From positions 1 through 5,798 of the forward strand of contig JAUNUZ010000025.1 of the NCBI GenBank assembly GCA_030537915.1: DNA of 5,798 bases, read 5' to 3'. Position numbers and translations under genes: made by a program. Numbering within the stretch: the stretch's first letter is position 1; each line of letters starts with the position of its first letter. This document shows positions 5,242 to 5,798 of the stretch, in pieces. The notes beneath the pieces are model-generated. The model was not told where the DNA came from, did no database searches, and saw only the letters and a program-made list of their open reading frames with translations. The stretch is from Micrococcales bacterium. GTDB taxonomy: Bacteria; Actinomycetota; Actinomycetes; Actinomycetales; Dermatophilaceae.

Positions 5242-5798
5242 ATGGGGACGCGGCAGCGTCGGATTGCGATCGTGGGCGCGGGACCCGCCGGGCTGTTCGC
5301 GGCGCAGGCCCTCGTGGGCCAAGACCGAGTGCCGGTGAAGGTCGACCTCATCGAGCGCCTACCGACCCCCTTCGGACTACTGCGCTACGGCGTCGCCCCC
5401 GATCACGAGAACATCAAGGCGGTCGGCAACGCCCTGGCCCGAACCTTCGACCAAGGTGACGTCGGCTTCTGGGGGCTCGTGCACTTCGGACACGATGTGA
5501 CGCGGCGCGAGCTGCTCGATTCCTACGACGCGGTCATCTACGCCGTCGGCGCCGTGGAGGACGTCGCGCTCGGCATCCCCAGCGAGAGCCATGCGGGGTC
5601 GCGCTCGGCCCGCGAATTCGTCGCCTGGTACGGAGGCCATCCGGACGCCCTGCCCCAGGACCTCACCGGCGTGAGAGGTGTCGCGACCATCGGGGTGGGC
5701 AATGTGGCGGTCGACGTCGCCCGCATCCTCCTCAAGGAGCCCGAAGACCTGGAATCCACCGACATGCCACCGGCAGTGCTCGAGGAATTGCACCGCGC
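5242..5798 (+). CDS. fprA: FprA-type ferredoxin/adrenodoxin-NADP+ reductase, 3' end outside window
   Basis: The first 185 codons of a flavoprotein that passes electrons between NADPH and ferredoxins, often serving cytochrome P450s or iron-sulfur enzymes in actinobacteria. The N-terminal FAD-binding Rossmann motif is VGAGPAG at 11-17, with E38 ending the second strand (LIERLPTPFGLLRYGVAPDH). The PTPxGLxRxGVAPDH stretch at 41-55 is a hallmark of the adrenodoxin reductase/FprA group, as is YDAVIYAVGA. The NADP-binding motif GVGNVAVDVARIL starts at residue 151. The ATG at 5242 has AGGAG (5231-5235) six bases upstream and sits a normal distance before the FAD motif. No stop occurs before the right edge; full-length members are around 450-460 residues, so well over half of the gene is missing here. 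There is no N-terminal ferredoxin domain. It is divergent from nfo; no functional tie to the TetR/monooxygenase operon is evident, since that enzyme class takes electrons directly from NAD(P)H. Confidence 0.93.
   Translation, partial: MGTRQRRIAIVGAGPAGLFAAQALVGQDRVPVKVDLIERLPTPFGLLRYGVAPDHENIKAVGNALARTFDQGDVGFWGLVHFGHDVTRRELLDSYDAVIYAVGAVEDVALGIPSESHAGSRSAREFVAWYGGHPDALPQDLTGVRGVATIGVGNVAVDVARILLKEPEDLESTDMPPAVLEELHR

Noticed and set aside
5080..5322. Upstream in-frame extension of nfo on the minus strand (81 extra residues)
   Set aside because: No homology to the family, antisense to the ferredoxin reductase start, and a strong Shine-Dalgarno sequence marks the ATG at 5079.

Overview
The window is strongly GC-rich, with G or C favoured at third codon positions, dense coding and good Shine-Dalgarno sequences. 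The AP endonuclease and the adrenodoxin-reductase-type ferredoxin reductase both resemble mycobacterial/actinobacterial versions. The source is therefore most likely a chromosome of a high-GC actinobacterium. Genus cannot be told from the sequence alone. No tRNA, rRNA, CRISPR array, insertion sequence or phage gene was seen, and no gene-free stretch exceeds 300 bases.

Layout from left to right: (1) the 3' part of a DHA2-type (EmrB/QacA-like) MFS drug/H+ antiporter on the + strand, entering from outside the window and ending at 1415; (2) a 67-base convergent gap; (3) on the - strand, a four-helix DUF2231 membrane protein (1483-1983), an FAD-dependent aromatic-hydroxylase-type monooxygenase (1983-3605) and a TetR-family regulator (3638-4210), transcribed in the order tetR, monooxygenase, DUF2231; (4) a 74-base gap, then a deoxyribonuclease IV / Nfo-type AP endonuclease on the - strand (4285-5079); (5) a 162-base divergent intergenic region; (6) the first 185 codons of an FprA-type ferredoxin/adrenodoxin-NADP+ reductase on the + strand (5242 to the right edge).

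The part that reads as a system is tetR-monooxygenase-DUF2231. The monooxygenase and the membrane protein overlap by one base (TGATG), so they are probably translationally coupled. A near-perfect 10+4+10 inverted repeat (3621-3644) straddles the tetR stop codon. It covers the -35 element and most of the spacer of a candidate promoter (TAGACA, 17 bases, TACCAT). The predicted transcription start of that promoter falls on the A of the monooxygenase ATG, which has no Shine-Dalgarno sequence. The simplest model is a TetR-repressed, leaderless flavin monooxygenase made together with a small membrane partner, as a response to an aromatic or antibiotic-like compound. The neighbouring efflux pump may belong to the same response, but it lies on the opposite strand and its promoter is outside the window. 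Nfo (DNA repair) and FprA (electron transfer) look like housekeeping flanks. The substrate of the monooxygenase and the inducer of the TetR protein cannot be read from the sequence.
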